Assembly (NCBI RefSeq): GCF_028751195.1
Contig: NZ_CP066784.1
Location: 3,348,001-3,412,000 of the forward strand
Reading direction: 5' to 3'
Length of the DNA: 64,000 nucleotides
From: Alicyclobacillus sp. ALC3
GTDB lineage: Bacteria; Bacillota; Bacilli; Alicyclobacillales; Alicyclobacillaceae
Position numbers and translations under genes: made by a program. Under the pieces are notes generated by a model. It saw only the letters and a program-made list of their open reading frames with translations. It was not told where the DNA came from and searched no databases. Positions 49,600 through 58,683 of the stretch are shown here, piece after piece (positions within the stretch are counted from its first letter, which is position 1; each line of letters begins with the position of its first letter).

Positions 49600-50949
49600 C
49601 TACTCGTGGAGGTCGGAGGTGATGTGTGTTTTCGTCGTCGGTGGGATTTGTGCGGCCATGCCCTCAATCAAGTGCAGGAGGCGCCGGCGCTCGCGCACTG
49701 GCATTTGCGAGAGCAGGAAGCCAGGTTCGAGGTGCGGGATGTCTGTGCCATGGGTGCTGATGTCGAGACCGGTTTCCTCGTCGTCGGCGCTGACGCGAAG
49801 CGGGACGAAGCGACTGATGAGCTTCAGCGCGCCCCAGGTCGCGGCGAAGCCCCACGCACACACCGCAACGACACCGAGCCCCTGTACGGCGAGCAGGTGC
49901 CAACTGCCGGTCGTGACCAGGCCACCGCGAATGGCCAACACACCGACCATCAAGGTGCCGAATACGCCGTTTACGCCGTGGACGGCGATGGCACCGACGG
50001 GATCGTCAATCCGAGATTTTTCTACCCAGCCAGTCGCCCAAATCATCAGCATACCGGCCACCCCGCCGATGAGGATTGCAGCCCACGGCGCCACAAAGGC
50101 GCAACCAGCCGTGATTGCAACGAGACCGGCCAAGACGCCGTTAATAGTGGCGCCGACGTCCGCTTTGTCCGTGCGGAACATGCTGTAGAGAAGAGCCGAT
50201 GCGCCACCTGCGACAGAGGCTAACAGTGTATTCATCGCGATCGTGCCGATGGCGCTGTCCTGCGCATTCAAGGTGCTCCCCGCGTTGAAGCCGAACCAAC
50301 CAAACCACAGCACAAAGGTGCCAATCGCAGCGAGTGGCAGGTTCGAGGGAGCAAACGAGACCGCGTTGCCTTGTTCATCGTATTTGCCACGCCGCGGTCC
50401 CACGAGCGATGCCGCCGCGATGCAAGCGAATCCAGCCATGGCGTGAATCACAGCCGACCCGGCAAAGTCCTCCATGCCAAGCCTCGCCAACCAGCCGTTG
50501 GCGCCCCACACCCAGTGACCGGAGATGGGGTAAATCACGGCGACCATCACGATGATGTAGAGAATATAGGCCTTGAAATTCATTCGTTCGGCAACTGCAC
50601 CACTCACGATGCTGACGGCCGCGACTGCAAACGCAGTGTGGAACAGCCAGAACGCTGGATGTGGTATCGTTGTCGGCAGCGAGGTCAGGGCACCTGTCAG
50701 GGCAAAGCCGTTGGTGCCAATGATTCCATGCCAATCCTTGCCGAACATAACCCCAAAACCGAGCAGGTAGTAGACGAGCGCACCAAAGATGAGGTCTGCA
50801 AACACCTTCATGATAATCGAGACTTGGTTTTTTTGGCGGACAAAGCCCGCTTCGAGGAGTGCAAAGCCACCCTCCATGAAAAAGATCATGGAGGCCGTCA
50901 GAACGACCCATACGGTATTCAGTCCGACGCTGAGTGACGGATGTGTCAT
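49600..50949 (-). CDS. amt: Ammonium transporter (Amt family)
   Basis: A 449-residue Amt protein with about 11 hydrophobic helices. The family signature DDPVGAIAVHGVNGVFGTL carries one of the twin pore histidines; the other is in AVIHAMAGF. The phenylalanine-gate region FGWFGFNAGS is present. The C-terminal cytoplasmic tail is long (about 60 residues) and charged. It imports ammonium. AGGGGAGAG precedes the ATG; a promoter and a GlnR/TnrA-like box lie upstream. No glnK gene is adjacent. Confidence 0.93.
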   Translation of the reverse strand: MTHPSLSVGLNTVWVVLTASMIFFMEGGFALLEAGFVRQKNQVSIIMKVFADLIFGALVYYLLGFGVMFGKDWHGIIGTNGFALTGALTSLPTTIPHPAFWLFHTAFAVAAVSIVSGAVAERMNFKAYILYIIVMVAVIYPISGHWVWGANGWLARLGMEDFAGSAVIHAMAGFACIAAASLVGPRRGKYDEQGNAVSFAPSNLPLAAIGTFVLWFGWFGFNAGSTLNAQDSAIGTIAMNTLLASVAGGASALLYSMFRTDKADVGATINGVLAGLVAITAGCAFVAPWAAILIGGVAGMLMIWATGWVEKSRIDDPVGAIAVHGVNGVFGTLMVGVLAIRGGLVTTGSWHLLAVQGLGVVAVCAWGFAATWGALKLISRFVPLRVSADDEETGLDISTHGTDIPHLEPGFLLSQMPVRERRRLLHLIEGMAAQIPPTTKTHITSDLHE

Positions 50950-50984
50950 CGCTCTCCCCTGCCTTCCGTGTCATCTATATGCAC

Positions 50985-51012
50985 ATTATAGATTGCCAGG
51001 GTGAGGTGACAA
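50985..51012 (-). promoter_or_regulatory. SigA-type promoter of the ammonium transporter gene
   Basis: On the minus strand TTGTCA (51012-51007) and TATAAT (50990-50985) are spaced by 16 bases, about 36 bp before the start codon. Confidence 0.6.
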
Positions 51013-51019
51013 CGGAATA

Positions 51020-51036
51020 TGTCAGGTTTTATAACC
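51020..51036 (-). promoter_or_regulatory. GlnR/TnrA-like operator before amt
   Basis: Read on the plus strand, TGTCAGGTTTTATAACC matches the Bacillus consensus TGTNA-N7-TNACA at all but the last defined base. It also contains the palindrome AGGTT-TTAT-AACCT (51024-51037). It sits just upstream of the -35 box, as expected for nitrogen control. Confidence 0.5.
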
Positions 51037-51257
51037 TAAATATTCGGTGTAAGGGATTACATTTTTCATGTACGCGCTTTTGTGTTGCGCGCAAAGCTTG
51101 CTATGAAGAGACGACGAGCAGTTCGGTCCGAACGTCGGTCGTCGAGTCAGCAGCAGAGTATGTCAGGAAAGTGAACGTGAACTGGATGAAATGTCGGTGC
51201 CTTGTAAGGCGTGCAGCGTATGTGTAGTTCTACACCTGAGGTAAGGAGTGGGGATAG

Positions 51258-52043
51258 ATGGAAGCTGGGCAAAAGACGCTGACGGTGACAGTGATGGGCT
51301 ATTGGGGCACCTACCCCGGGCCTGGCGAGGCGACAACAGGTTTTCTCGTTGAGCACGGCGATACCAAAATCCTGCTTGACTGCGGCTCCGGGGTGCTAGC
51401 GCAACTGATGCACTCGTGTGAAGTCAAGGACTTGTCGGCGGTTGTAGTAACGCACCATCACCACGACCACGTCGCTGACCTCGGGGTTTTGACCTACGCG
51501 GTCTTGTTATCGCGATTGATGAAAACACGCACGCAGAAGTTGCCCGTTTACATGCCACACCCCGGTCCGGATATGAAGCAATCGCTTGGCGCTGAGCCGC
51601 TGATTGACCTCCACGTGGTGGATGAACATGCGACGGTCGCTATTGGTGACGTGTTGGTTCGGTTCGCGCGCACACAACACCCGGTGTACTGTCTAGCTGT
51701 GCGGATGGAAGCTGACGGCAAGGTATTTGTCTTCTCTGCCGATTCGGCGTTGGACCCGGAGAGCACTGGAGCGGGCCGACCCGACTTGCCTGACTTGGCA
51801 CGCGGCGCAGACCTGTTTGTGTGTGAAGCGAGTATGTACGCAGGGCAGGAGGTGGACGCCAGAGGCGCAGGTCACATGACGGCGCCACAGGCAGGCTTGC
51901 TCGGGCGCGCGGCCGGGGTGCGTCGCCTCGCGCTCACACACTACCCACACTACGGGGACCATCGGGATCTGAAGGCGCAGGCCGAGATGACGTACGGTGG
52001 TCCTGTGGAGTTGCTCTCGACGCGGCAGGTGTTGACCGTGTAG
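51258..52043 (+). CDS. MBL-fold metallo-hydrolase (RNase Z/YhfI-like)
   Basis: A 261-residue metallo-beta-lactamase-fold enzyme. Metal ligands are THHHHDHVADL, a later His in RTQHPVY, Asp in FSADSAL and His in LTHYPHYGD. The layout matches YhfI-like hydrolases related to RNase Z and phosphodiesterases. Substrate unknown. The upstream gap (50950-51257) holds the amt promoter and a region without genes. Confidence 0.85.
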   Translation: MEAGQKTLTVTVMGYWGTYPGPGEATTGFLVEHGDTKILLDCGSGVLAQLMHSCEVKDLSAVVVTHHHHDHVADLGVLTYAVLLSRLMKTRTQKLPVYMPHPGPDMKQSLGAEPLIDLHVVDEHATVAIGDVLVRFARTQHPVYCLAVRMEADGKVFVFSADSALDPESTGAGRPDLPDLARGADLFVCEASMYAGQEVDARGAGHMTAPQAGLLGRAAGVRRLALTHYPHYGDHRDLKAQAEMTYGGPVELLSTRQVLTV

Positions 52044-52090
52044 ACTTTCATGAGACTTGACAGTCATAAACACTTTCCGGGAGGTACTTT

Positions 52091-53539
52091 GTGGTTTTTG
52101 AAAACGTAAGAGAAGAGTGGCTCAGTAATGTCAGACAGGACATCCTCGCTGGCGCAGCCGTTGCCTTTGCACTCATCCCCGAAGCCATTGCCTTTTCCAT
52201 GATTGCCGGTGTCAATCCCATGATTGGGCTGTATGGGGCGTTCATCGTCGCCGTTGTTGTTTCAATCTTTGGCGGTCGGGTTGGCATGATCTCCGGTGCG
52301 ACCGGATCGACTGCACTGTTGATGGTTCTGCTCGTGAAAAATCATGGCGACCAGTACTTGTTCGCCGCGGGTGTTTTGGCCGGGTTAATCCAACTTGCGA
52401 TCAGCGTATTGAAGCTCAGCCGCTTCATCACTTTTGTTTCGCGCAGTGTCGTCATCGGTTTTGTCAATGCGCTGGCAATTCTCATTTTCATGGCGCAGTT
52501 GCCACATGTCATGGGGCAAGGTGTGTTGGCCTACATCGTCTGCGCTGTTACCGTCGCTCTGGTATGGGGGTTGCCTTTTGTTACAAAGGTCATTCCGTCC
52601 TCCTTGATCGCGATTGTTGTGATGACAGCTGCCAATATGCTACTCAAGCTACCCCTGCAGACGGTAGGGGAGATTGGCCACCTTCAAGCGCACTTGCCTT
52701 ACTTCCATATTCCGAGTGTGCCTTTCGACTTTCATACGTTGGCAATCATCTTTCCGTATGCACTGCCAATCGCTCTGGTCGGCAGCCTCGAAACACTGAT
52801 GACTGCGACGGTCATTGATGACACAACGAACTCCAAAAGCGACAAGAACAAGGAAATTCGTGGTCAAGGGATCGCGAACATTGTCACGGGGTTCTTTGGC
52901 GCCATGGCAGGGTGCGCGATGATCGGACAATCGACACTCAATGTAGAATACGGAGGTCGGAAGCGCCTCTCCACGTTTGTATCCGGGGCGCTGCTCATCG
53001 TGCTCATTGTTGTGCTCCGTCCGGTTGTCAGTCGAATTCCTGTCGCCGCATTGGTTGGCGTGATGTTCATGGTCTCTTATTACACATTCGAGTGGAAGTC
53101 ACTCCGCGACCTGTGGCGAGTGCCGATTTTGGAGTCCCTAGTCATGGTTGCAACGGTGGTCACTGTGATTGTGACGAATGACCTTGCAATGGGTGTCTTT
53201 GTTGGTGTGGTTTTGAACGCTGTCTTCATTGGCTGGAAAATGGCTCGTATTCACGCCACGACCACGACGAGTTTGAGCGGAGTGAGAACGTACACGGTCA
53301 AAGGACAAATGTTTTTCGCAACCGTGACACACTTTGTGGACATGTTCGACGTCGAGCACGACCCGTATGAAGTCGTCATTGACTTTAGTCACACACACGT
53401 TTGGGACCACGCGTCAGTCACGGGTATTCAAAGAGTCATGGATAGATATGATGCATTCGGTAAGTCAGTCAGCCTGGTTGGGCTAAATGAAGAGAGTATG
53501 GAATTGACACGCAGGTCGGTAAAGGTGCAGTCTGCGTAG
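52091..53539 (+). CDS. SulP-family anion transporter with STAS domain
   Basis: A 482-residue transporter. The SulP signature is at the N-terminus: DILAGAAVAFALIPEAIAFSMIAG. About 10-12 helices follow, with a conserved NIVTGFFGAMAGCAMIGQS. A STAS-like C-terminal domain (about 395-480) is present. It probably imports sulfate, bicarbonate or an organic anion; family membership does not fix the substrate. GTG start, GGGAGGT 5 bases upstream. Confidence 0.9.
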   Translation: MVFENVREEWLSNVRQDILAGAAVAFALIPEAIAFSMIAGVNPMIGLYGAFIVAVVVSIFGGRVGMISGATGSTALLMVLLVKNHGDQYLFAAGVLAGLIQLAISVLKLSRFITFVSRSVVIGFVNALAILIFMAQLPHVMGQGVLAYIVCAVTVALVWGLPFVTKVIPSSLIAIVVMTAANMLLKLPLQTVGEIGHLQAHLPYFHIPSVPFDFHTLAIIFPYALPIALVGSLETLMTATVIDDTTNSKSDKNKEIRGQGIANIVTGFFGAMAGCAMIGQSTLNVEYGGRKRLSTFVSGALLIVLIVVLRPVVSRIPVAALVGVMFMVSYYTFEWKSLRDLWRVPILESLVMVATVVTVIVTNDLAMGVFVGVVLNAVFIGWKMARIHATTTTSLSGVRTYTVKGQMFFATVTHFVDMFDVEHDPYEVVIDFSHTHVWDHASVTGIQRVMDRYDAFGKSVSLVGLNEESMELTRRSVKVQSA

Positions 53540-53579
53540 GTGCACTCCACCCAATGTGGGCGAAGATGGGATGACACGA

Positions 53580-53624
53580 AGGGCTACTCCGCTTAGGCAT
53601 TTACCATGCCTTGGGAGTAGCCCT
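53580..53624. terminator. Bidirectional terminator between SulP and clpE genes
   Basis: AGGGCTACTCC (53580-53590) pairs with GGAGTAGCCCT (53614-53624), and inside it AGGCAT pairs with ATGCCT. It is placed between two convergent genes. Confidence 0.75.
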
Positions 53625-53630
53625 GTGAGT

Positions 53631-55775
53631 TCAGTCAACTCGCACGACAACTTGTGCGTCCTCGACGTCGACTGTGAGTTGTTGCAGCTCTGGGTTGTCG
53701 AGCAACAGGTCGGAAATTCGGTCCTCCACCTGGTCTTGCAAGACTCTGCGCAGTGGCCGTGCGCCAAACGTTGCGCTGTATCCCATCTCAGCCAGTTTCT
53801 GTTTGGCAGCGTCAGTCAAAGTGAGTGTCACGTCTCGCTCGCTGAGGCCGTCCCGCAGTTCTTTCACCATCGTATCGACAATGCGGACCATGTCCGCCTC
53901 TGCAAGCGCGTTGAACTCAATGACGGCGTCAAACCGGTTGAGAAACTCTGGCTTGAAGAACGCGCCGAGCGATGCCAGGTGGTTCTGCGCTTGGCTTGCG
54001 ACTGCATCGACACCGAATCCAACCGTGACCTTGCGCTCCGTGACACCCGCGTTGCTCGTCATGATGAGAACTGTGTCTTTGAAGCTCACCGTGCGTCCTT
54101 GACTGTCGGTGAGTCTGCCGTCTTCCATGATCTGCAGGAACATGTGCTGTACGTCCGGGTGAGCCTTTTCGATTTCATCCAACAAAATCAGGCTGTACGG
54201 GTTGCGCCGCACTTGTTCAGTCAGTTGCCCCGCTTCGTCATAGCCGACGTATCCCGGAGGCGAGCCGATGAGTTTAGACACCGAGTGTTTCTCCATGTAC
54301 TCACTCATATCGAGGCGTACCATGGCGTCTTTCGTCCCAAACAGCTCTTCGGCGAGGCACTTGGCAAGTTCTGTCTTGCCAACGCCAGTCGGTCCTACGA
54401 ACAAGAATGAACCGATTGGGCGGCGGGAAGATTTGAGACCTGCGCGACTCCGCCGGATTGCTTTGGCGACTTTTTGCACAGCCTCTTGTTGGCCAATCAC
54501 TTTGTTGGCCAGGCGGTTTTCCAAGTCTTTTAGCTTGGCCTGTTCAGCTTCTTGAAGTTTCTGCACCGGAATCCCGGTCTTCTCCTCAATGATTTGCTGA
54601 ATGTCAGCCGGTGTCACTTCGACTTTTCCACTCACCCTGTCGGTAGTTTGGATTTCGGCTTGCAGGCGCGTCTCCTCGTCGCGCAACTTGGCAGCGAGTT
54701 CGTAGTTCTCGGTCTTGGTCGCTTGCTCTTTTTGACGTATGACTTGTCTGAGACGCGCTTGTAAGTCAGCGGTGTCGTGACTGCCTTCGCGTAGATTCAC
54801 TTTCGATCCCGCTTCATCCATCAAGTCAATCGCCTTATCTGGCAGGTAGCGGTCTTGGATATACCGGCTTGACAGCGTGACACATGCGCGAATTGCCTCG
54901 TCTGTGTAAGCGACCTTGTGAAACGATTCGTACTGTGACTGAATGCCATGTAAAATGGTGACCGCTTCATCGACGGACGGCTCGTTGACCATGACAGGTT
55001 GAAAACGACGTTCGAGCGCTGCATCTTTCTCAATGACCCGGTATTCCTTTAACGTTGTCGCCCCGATGACTTGCAAATCGCCCCGAGCCAGTGCAGGTTT
55101 AAGAATGTTCCCTGCATCCATCGAACCTTGAGCCGACCCTGCACCGACCAGCAAGTGAATTTCGTCGATAAAGAGGATGACCTCCGTACGCTTGTTCAAC
55201 TCAGCGATAAGAGTCTTCATGCGCTCTTCAAACTGGCCGCGAATCCCCGTGTCTGCGACGAGCGATGCGACGTCGAGACTGTAGATTTGCTTGTGTTGCA
55301 ACTTAGACGGAACTTGGCCCGCGGCAATTTTCAAAGCAAGGCCTTCAGCAATCGCAGTTTTGCCGACGCCAGGCTCGCCTATCAGCACCGGATTGTTTTT
55401 GTTACGGCGGTTCAAAATTTCAATGACGCGAGCGACTTCTTTGGCCCGCCCAACCACAGGGTCAATCTTGCCTTCTGCGGCCAGACCAGAAATGTTCCGG
55501 CCGAACTCATCCAGGAAACCACCGCCGCCAACGCCAGGCTTTGTCTCCGGCGTGGTCGCTTGACCGGTCCCAGACATCCCATAGCCTTTCATGAGGTCTT
55601 CGAATGGAAATCCATTTGCATAGCCACCAAAAGGAGAAGCTCCCGTCGGACTCTTGAGTTGACTACCGATTTTGCTGTAGCAATCGGAACACAGGTGAAG
55701 TTCTTGGACATGGCCGTTCACTTGCAGGCGCAGCCCGTAATTCGCTTGATTCAATTTGCAGTTGTCACAAAGCAT
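53631..55775 (-). CDS. clpE: ATP-dependent Clp protease ATP-binding subunit ClpE
   Basis: A 714-residue Hsp100 protein. The N-terminal zinc finger (Cys3, Cys6, Cys29, Cys32) is the mark of ClpE rather than ClpC. Two AAA+ domains follow: Walker [16 protein letters not shown] and [18 protein letters not shown]-like helical segment ([15 protein letters not shown]) lies between them. It unfolds damaged proteins for ClpP. AAGGAGGA precedes the ATG. Two CtsR-type operators and a promoter lie upstream. Confidence 0.95.
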   Translation of the reverse strand: MLCDNCKLNQANYGLRLQVNGHVQELHLCSDCYSKIGSQLKSPTGASPFGGYANGFPFEDLMKGYGMSGTGQATTPETKPGVGGGGFLDEFGRNISGLAAEGKIDPVVGRAKEVARVIEILNRRNKNNPVLIGEPGVGKTAIAEGLALKIAAGQVPSKLQHKQIYSLDVASLVADTGIRGQFEERMKTLIAELNKRTEVILFIDEIHLLVGAGSAQGSMDAGNILKPALARGDLQVIGATTLKEYRVIEKDAALERRFQPVMVNEPSVDEAVTILHGIQSQYESFHKVAYTDEAIRACVTLSSRYIQDRYLPDKAIDLMDEAGSKVNLREGSHDTADLQARLRQVIRQKEQATKTENYELAAKLRDEETRLQAEIQTTDRVSGKVEVTPADIQQIIEEKTGIPVQKLQEAEQAKLKDLENRLANKVIGQQEAVQKVAKAIRRSRAGLKSSRRPIGSFLFVGPTGVGKTELAKCLAEELFGTKDAMVRLDMSEYMEKHSVSKLIGSPPGYVGYDEAGQLTEQVRRNPYSLILLDEIEKAHPDVQHMFLQIMEDGRLTDSQGRTVSFKDTVLIMTSNAGVTERKVTVGFGVDAVASQAQNHLASLGAFFKPEFLNRFDAVIEFNALAEADMVRIVDTMVKELRDGLSERDVTLTLTDAAKQKLAEMGYSATFGARPLRRVLQDQVEDRISDLLLDNPELQQLTVDVEDAQVVVRVD

Positions 55776-55849
55776 AGAGTGTTCCTCCTTACTATTCTAT
55801 TGGCTGTGCGTAACATCTTGTTGAGAACTCATCGCTTCAGTTTGTTGAC

Positions 55850-55866
55850 TTTGATTAACTTTGACC
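55850..55866 (-). promoter_or_regulatory. CtsR-type operator (second site)
   Basis: On the minus strand GGTCAAA-GTT-AATCAAA, a direct repeat of the CtsR heptad RGTCAAA with the usual 3-base spacer, in the clpE leader. Confidence 0.75.
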
Positions 55867-55887
55867 TTTGGTTCAGAAAAGAAGAGA

Positions 55888-55911
55888 GTCTGACTTTGAC
55901 TTTCGTTGACT
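55888..55911 (-). promoter_or_regulatory. CtsR-type operator adjoining the -10 box
   Basis: On the minus strand three heptad-like units in tandem: AGTCAAC-GAA-AGTCAAA-GTC-AGAC. It starts directly after the -10 hexamer, so binding would block transcription of clpE. Confidence 0.75.
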
Positions 55912-55940
55912 ATTATAGTCGCTCCGCTGTGTCTTGGCAA
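55912..55940 (-). promoter_or_regulatory. SigA promoter of clpE
   Basis: TTGCCA (55940-55935) and TATAAT (55917-55912) on the minus strand, with an ideal 17-base spacer. Confidence 0.8.
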
Positions 55941-56013
55941 GCACCTCAAAGTGAGGGGCCGCGAAGCGGTCAAACGACTGCTCCCCGGCTTCCTCATCGC
56001 CCAGGCAAGGTGG

Positions 56014-57435
56014 TTATTCTGCGTCGAACTTCGGTACGCGGCGGGCCACGCCAGACGCTACAGCTGCTTCCGAGACCGCACGACTGACGGCTTTGACGAC
56101 CTGACGGTTAAACACGCTCGGAATAATGTATTGGGGATTGAGTTGGTCTTCCGGAACGCAACTTGCAATCGCGTGAGCGGCGGCCAATTTCATCTCTTCG
56201 TTGATGTCACGCGCCCGAGCGTCTAGTGCGCCGCGGAACATGCCTGGAAAGCAGAGCACATTGTTAATCTGGTTCGGATAGTCGGAACGGCCGGTGGCGA
56301 GGATACTCACATAGGGCTCGGCTTCCGCCGGGTCAATCTCCGGGGTCGGATTGGCCATAGCGAACACAATCGGATCGCGCGCCATCGACTGGACATGCTC
56401 TACCTTTAGCACACCGGGGCCAGAGACACCGATAAACACGTCAGCACCTTTAATCGCGACGTCCAGCCCGCCTGTCAGGTGCTCGGGATTGGAGTTCTTG
56501 GCGTACCAGTCCCAGACGGGGTTGTCGTAGTGTTTGCCTGCTTCGATAATACCGCTTCGGTCGACGCCGATAATCTGCTCGACGCCTGCAGACTGGAGAA
56601 TCCGTGTGCAGGCGGCGCCCGCCGCGCCGATGCCTGCGACCACGACGCGCAAGTCGCGCATCTCTTTGTTCACGATGCGCAGCGCGTTGATGAGGCCAGA
56701 TAACAGGACAACTGCCGTGCCGTGTTGGTCGTCGTGAAAAACTGGGATGTCGAGTTCGTGCTTGAGCCGCTCTTCAATCTCAAAGCACCGTGGTGAGGAG
56801 ATATCTTCCAGGTTGATCCCGCCGAACCCCGGCGCGAGTGCCTTCACTGTGCGAATAATTTCTTCCGGGTCTTTGGTGTCGAGGCAGATTGGGAACGCAT
56901 CCACGTCTGCAAACTGCTTGAACAGCATCGCCTTGCCTTCCATCACCGGCATGGCGGCTGCCGGCCCGATGTCGCCAAGCCCGAGGACAGCCGTGCCATC
57001 TGAGACCACAGCGACTGTGTTGCGCTTAATGGTCAACTGAAAGGCTTTCGCAGGGTCGTCGGCAATGGCTTCGCAGACGCGCGCTACGCCCGGGGTGTAG
57101 ACACGGGAGAGGTCGTCGCGGTTTTTCACAGGCGTCCTCGCCTGAATCGCAATTTTTCCGCCAAGGTGTACGAGAAATGTGCGGTCGGAGACGTTGACGA
57201 CCGTAATCCCTTGGCGCTTCGACAGCGACTCCACGACGCGTTCTCTGTGCGCCTCGTTGTGGACGTTCACCGTGACGTCACGGACAACGTGGTCTTTGCG
57301 CACGTGAATCACGTCAACGGCGATGATATCACCGCCGGCTTCGCCGATGGCCATTGTTATGTCACTGTAAGAAGCGGTGTTGTCGATTTTCAAACGGAGG
57401 ATCAAACTCAGGCCGTTCGTTTGTTGGATAGACAC
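56014..57435 (-). CDS. NAD-type malic enzyme with N-terminal ACT domain
   Basis: A 473-residue protein. Residues 1-80 form an ACT-like domain. The malic domain has SRVYTPGVARVCEAI with the catalytic Tyr, the Lys in VMEGKAMLFKQF and the metal-binding VFHDDQHGTA. The NAD-binding domain starts VVVAGIGAAGAAC. It decarboxylates malate to pyruvate, like MalS/YtsJ-type enzymes. The ACT domain suggests allosteric control. GTG start after AGGAGAG. It is downstream of the unknown coiled-coil gene. Confidence 0.92.
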   Translation of the reverse strand: MSIQQTNGLSLILRLKIDNTASYSDITMAIGEAGGDIIAVDVIHVRKDHVVRDVTVNVHNEAHRERVVESLSKRQGITVVNVSDRTFLVHLGGKIAIQARTPVKNRDDLSRVYTPGVARVCEAIADDPAKAFQLTIKRNTVAVVSDGTAVLGLGDIGPAAAMPVMEGKAMLFKQFADVDAFPICLDTKDPEEIIRTVKALAPGFGGINLEDISSPRCFEIEERLKHELDIPVFHDDQHGTAVVLLSGLINALRIVNKEMRDLRVVVAGIGAAGAACTRILQSAGVEQIIGVDRSGIIEAGKHYDNPVWDWYAKNSNPEHLTGGLDVAIKGADVFIGVSGPGVLKVEHVQSMARDPIVFAMANPTPEIDPAEAEPYVSILATGRSDYPNQINNVLCFPGMFRGALDARARDINEEMKLAAAHAIASCVPEDQLNPQYIIPSVFNRQVVKAVSRAVSEAAVASGVARRVPKFDAE

Positions 57436-57446
57436 AAGTCACTCTC

Positions 57447-58652
57447 CTATTCGTAGTGTGCGTCAATCACCTGTTGTTCTGGTTTCATGTCCCTGCGCTT
57501 TGCGATCTGAAGTGCGTTTAACACGGTATCCATGTCTCGTTGCAGCTCGTTGAACTGTTGTTCGACGTAACTGCGCTGCCTGCGCAGGTCCTCGAGTTCT
57601 CGTTCCTTTTCCGCCATCCGCCGTACTGCTTGACTGTACTCGTGACGAAGTTGGGCCTCGCCCTGTGAAGCGACGATGTCAACCGACTGCAGGTATGCGA
57701 GGAGGTCAGCCTGTGTAATGCTCGGTCGCATGGTCAAGTTCGAGTTGCCTTCCGGCATCAGAGTTCGGCCCGCGTTTCCAGAGTCCATCCCGGTTGCCCC
57801 TTCCCGCGCATCCTCGTGCGCGTAGTGCTCGACCTCGACCGCTGCGTGTTGCAGAGCGTCTTGGTGCTCTTCATCAGGATGACGCGAATTGCGCGTCTCG
57901 CCGCGGCGCAGCAGGTGCGACAAGCCGCCGCCGGACGGTCCATCTCCATCGTCCGCACGGGCGGTCGCGACCGCTTTTAAACGCTCTTGCAACTTGCGCC
58001 CTGTCGAGAGCGCAGTCTTTGCCAACTTCTGCACGCTCTCGCGCGTCTGACCGGCGGCGCGGAACCACGAGGCCTCGGAGGTCGTGACATAATCGTGATC
58101 GTCCACATCGGCCAAGTCATTATCGGTAAACTCGTGAGACTGCAAAAATGATACCAAGTTGGTCAGACAGTCTTCGTGAAACGGCCCCCCGAGGTCCAGA
58201 CGCGCGCACTCCGGGCATGCTACTTCTCGGAGCGCAGTTTGCAGCGTGTCCGAAAAACCCACGTCGCGCGGCAGTCGGTACACAGCCTGTGAGCCCTCGG
58301 TGCGCACGTACAACAGCCTTCCCTGTTCGACCAGTCTCAGCGTGGCCTGCACAGCAGCTGCCGGGTGAATGGGCCCATCGCGCAGTGCAGCAGGGAAGAG
58401 TACTGGCAGAGTCGTCTCTGCCTGGTGTTTTTCCGCCAGGTGCTTGCGGAACGCGCGGATTATGGTTGCCTCTGCTTCTTCCTCAGACTCCGGCCAAAAG
58501 CGCAACGTAAAGGCGCGAATGGGGCGGCTGGCTGTTTCGATCAACTGAAGGACCTCGTCGACGCTCAGCTCCTGCCGCAAATCGGAGTCGTAGAGAGTGG
58601 CCTCGAGAGGCTCTGCGATTTCAATGGCTTCATATCCGAACAAAGTTTTCAC
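57447..58652 (-). CDS. Uncharacterised zinc-site/coiled-coil protein, 401 residues
   Basis: The GTG at 58652 is chosen because AAAGGCGG lies 6 bases upstream and this start does not overlap the preceding gene. Residues 1-140 look like a compact alpha/beta domain with an acidic patch (PESEEEAEATII). Cys146, Cys149, His159 and Cys162 could bind zinc. Residues 175-310 are acidic, His-rich and probably disordered. Residues 330-388 form a clear coiled coil. I recognise no family. It lies between gamma-glutamyltransferase and malic enzyme, all on the minus strand. Confidence 0.75.
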   Translation of the reverse strand: MKTLFGYEAIEIAEPLEATLYDSDLRQELSVDEVLQLIETASRPIRAFTLRFWPESEEEAEATIIRAFRKHLAEKHQAETTLPVLFPAALRDGPIHPAAAVQATLRLVEQGRLLYVRTEGSQAVYRLPRDVGFSDTLQTALREVACPECARLDLGGPFHEDCLTNLVSFLQSHEFTDNDLADVDDHDYVTTSEASWFRAAGQTRESVQKLAKTALSTGRKLQERLKAVATARADDGDGPSGGGLSHLLRRGETRNSRHPDEEHQDALQHAAVEVEHYAHEDAREGATGMDSGNAGRTLMPEGNSNLTMRPSITQADLLAYLQSVDIVASQGEAQLRHEYSQAVRRMAEKERELEDLRRQRSYVEQQFNELQRDMDTVLNALQIAKRRDMKPEQQVIDAHYE

Positions 58653-58683
58653 TGCCAACCGCCTTTCTTTACTTTGATCGTAC

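Noticed and set aside
53556..54410. 284-residue plus-strand open frame
   Set aside because: It is the antisense of clpE; no family signature.
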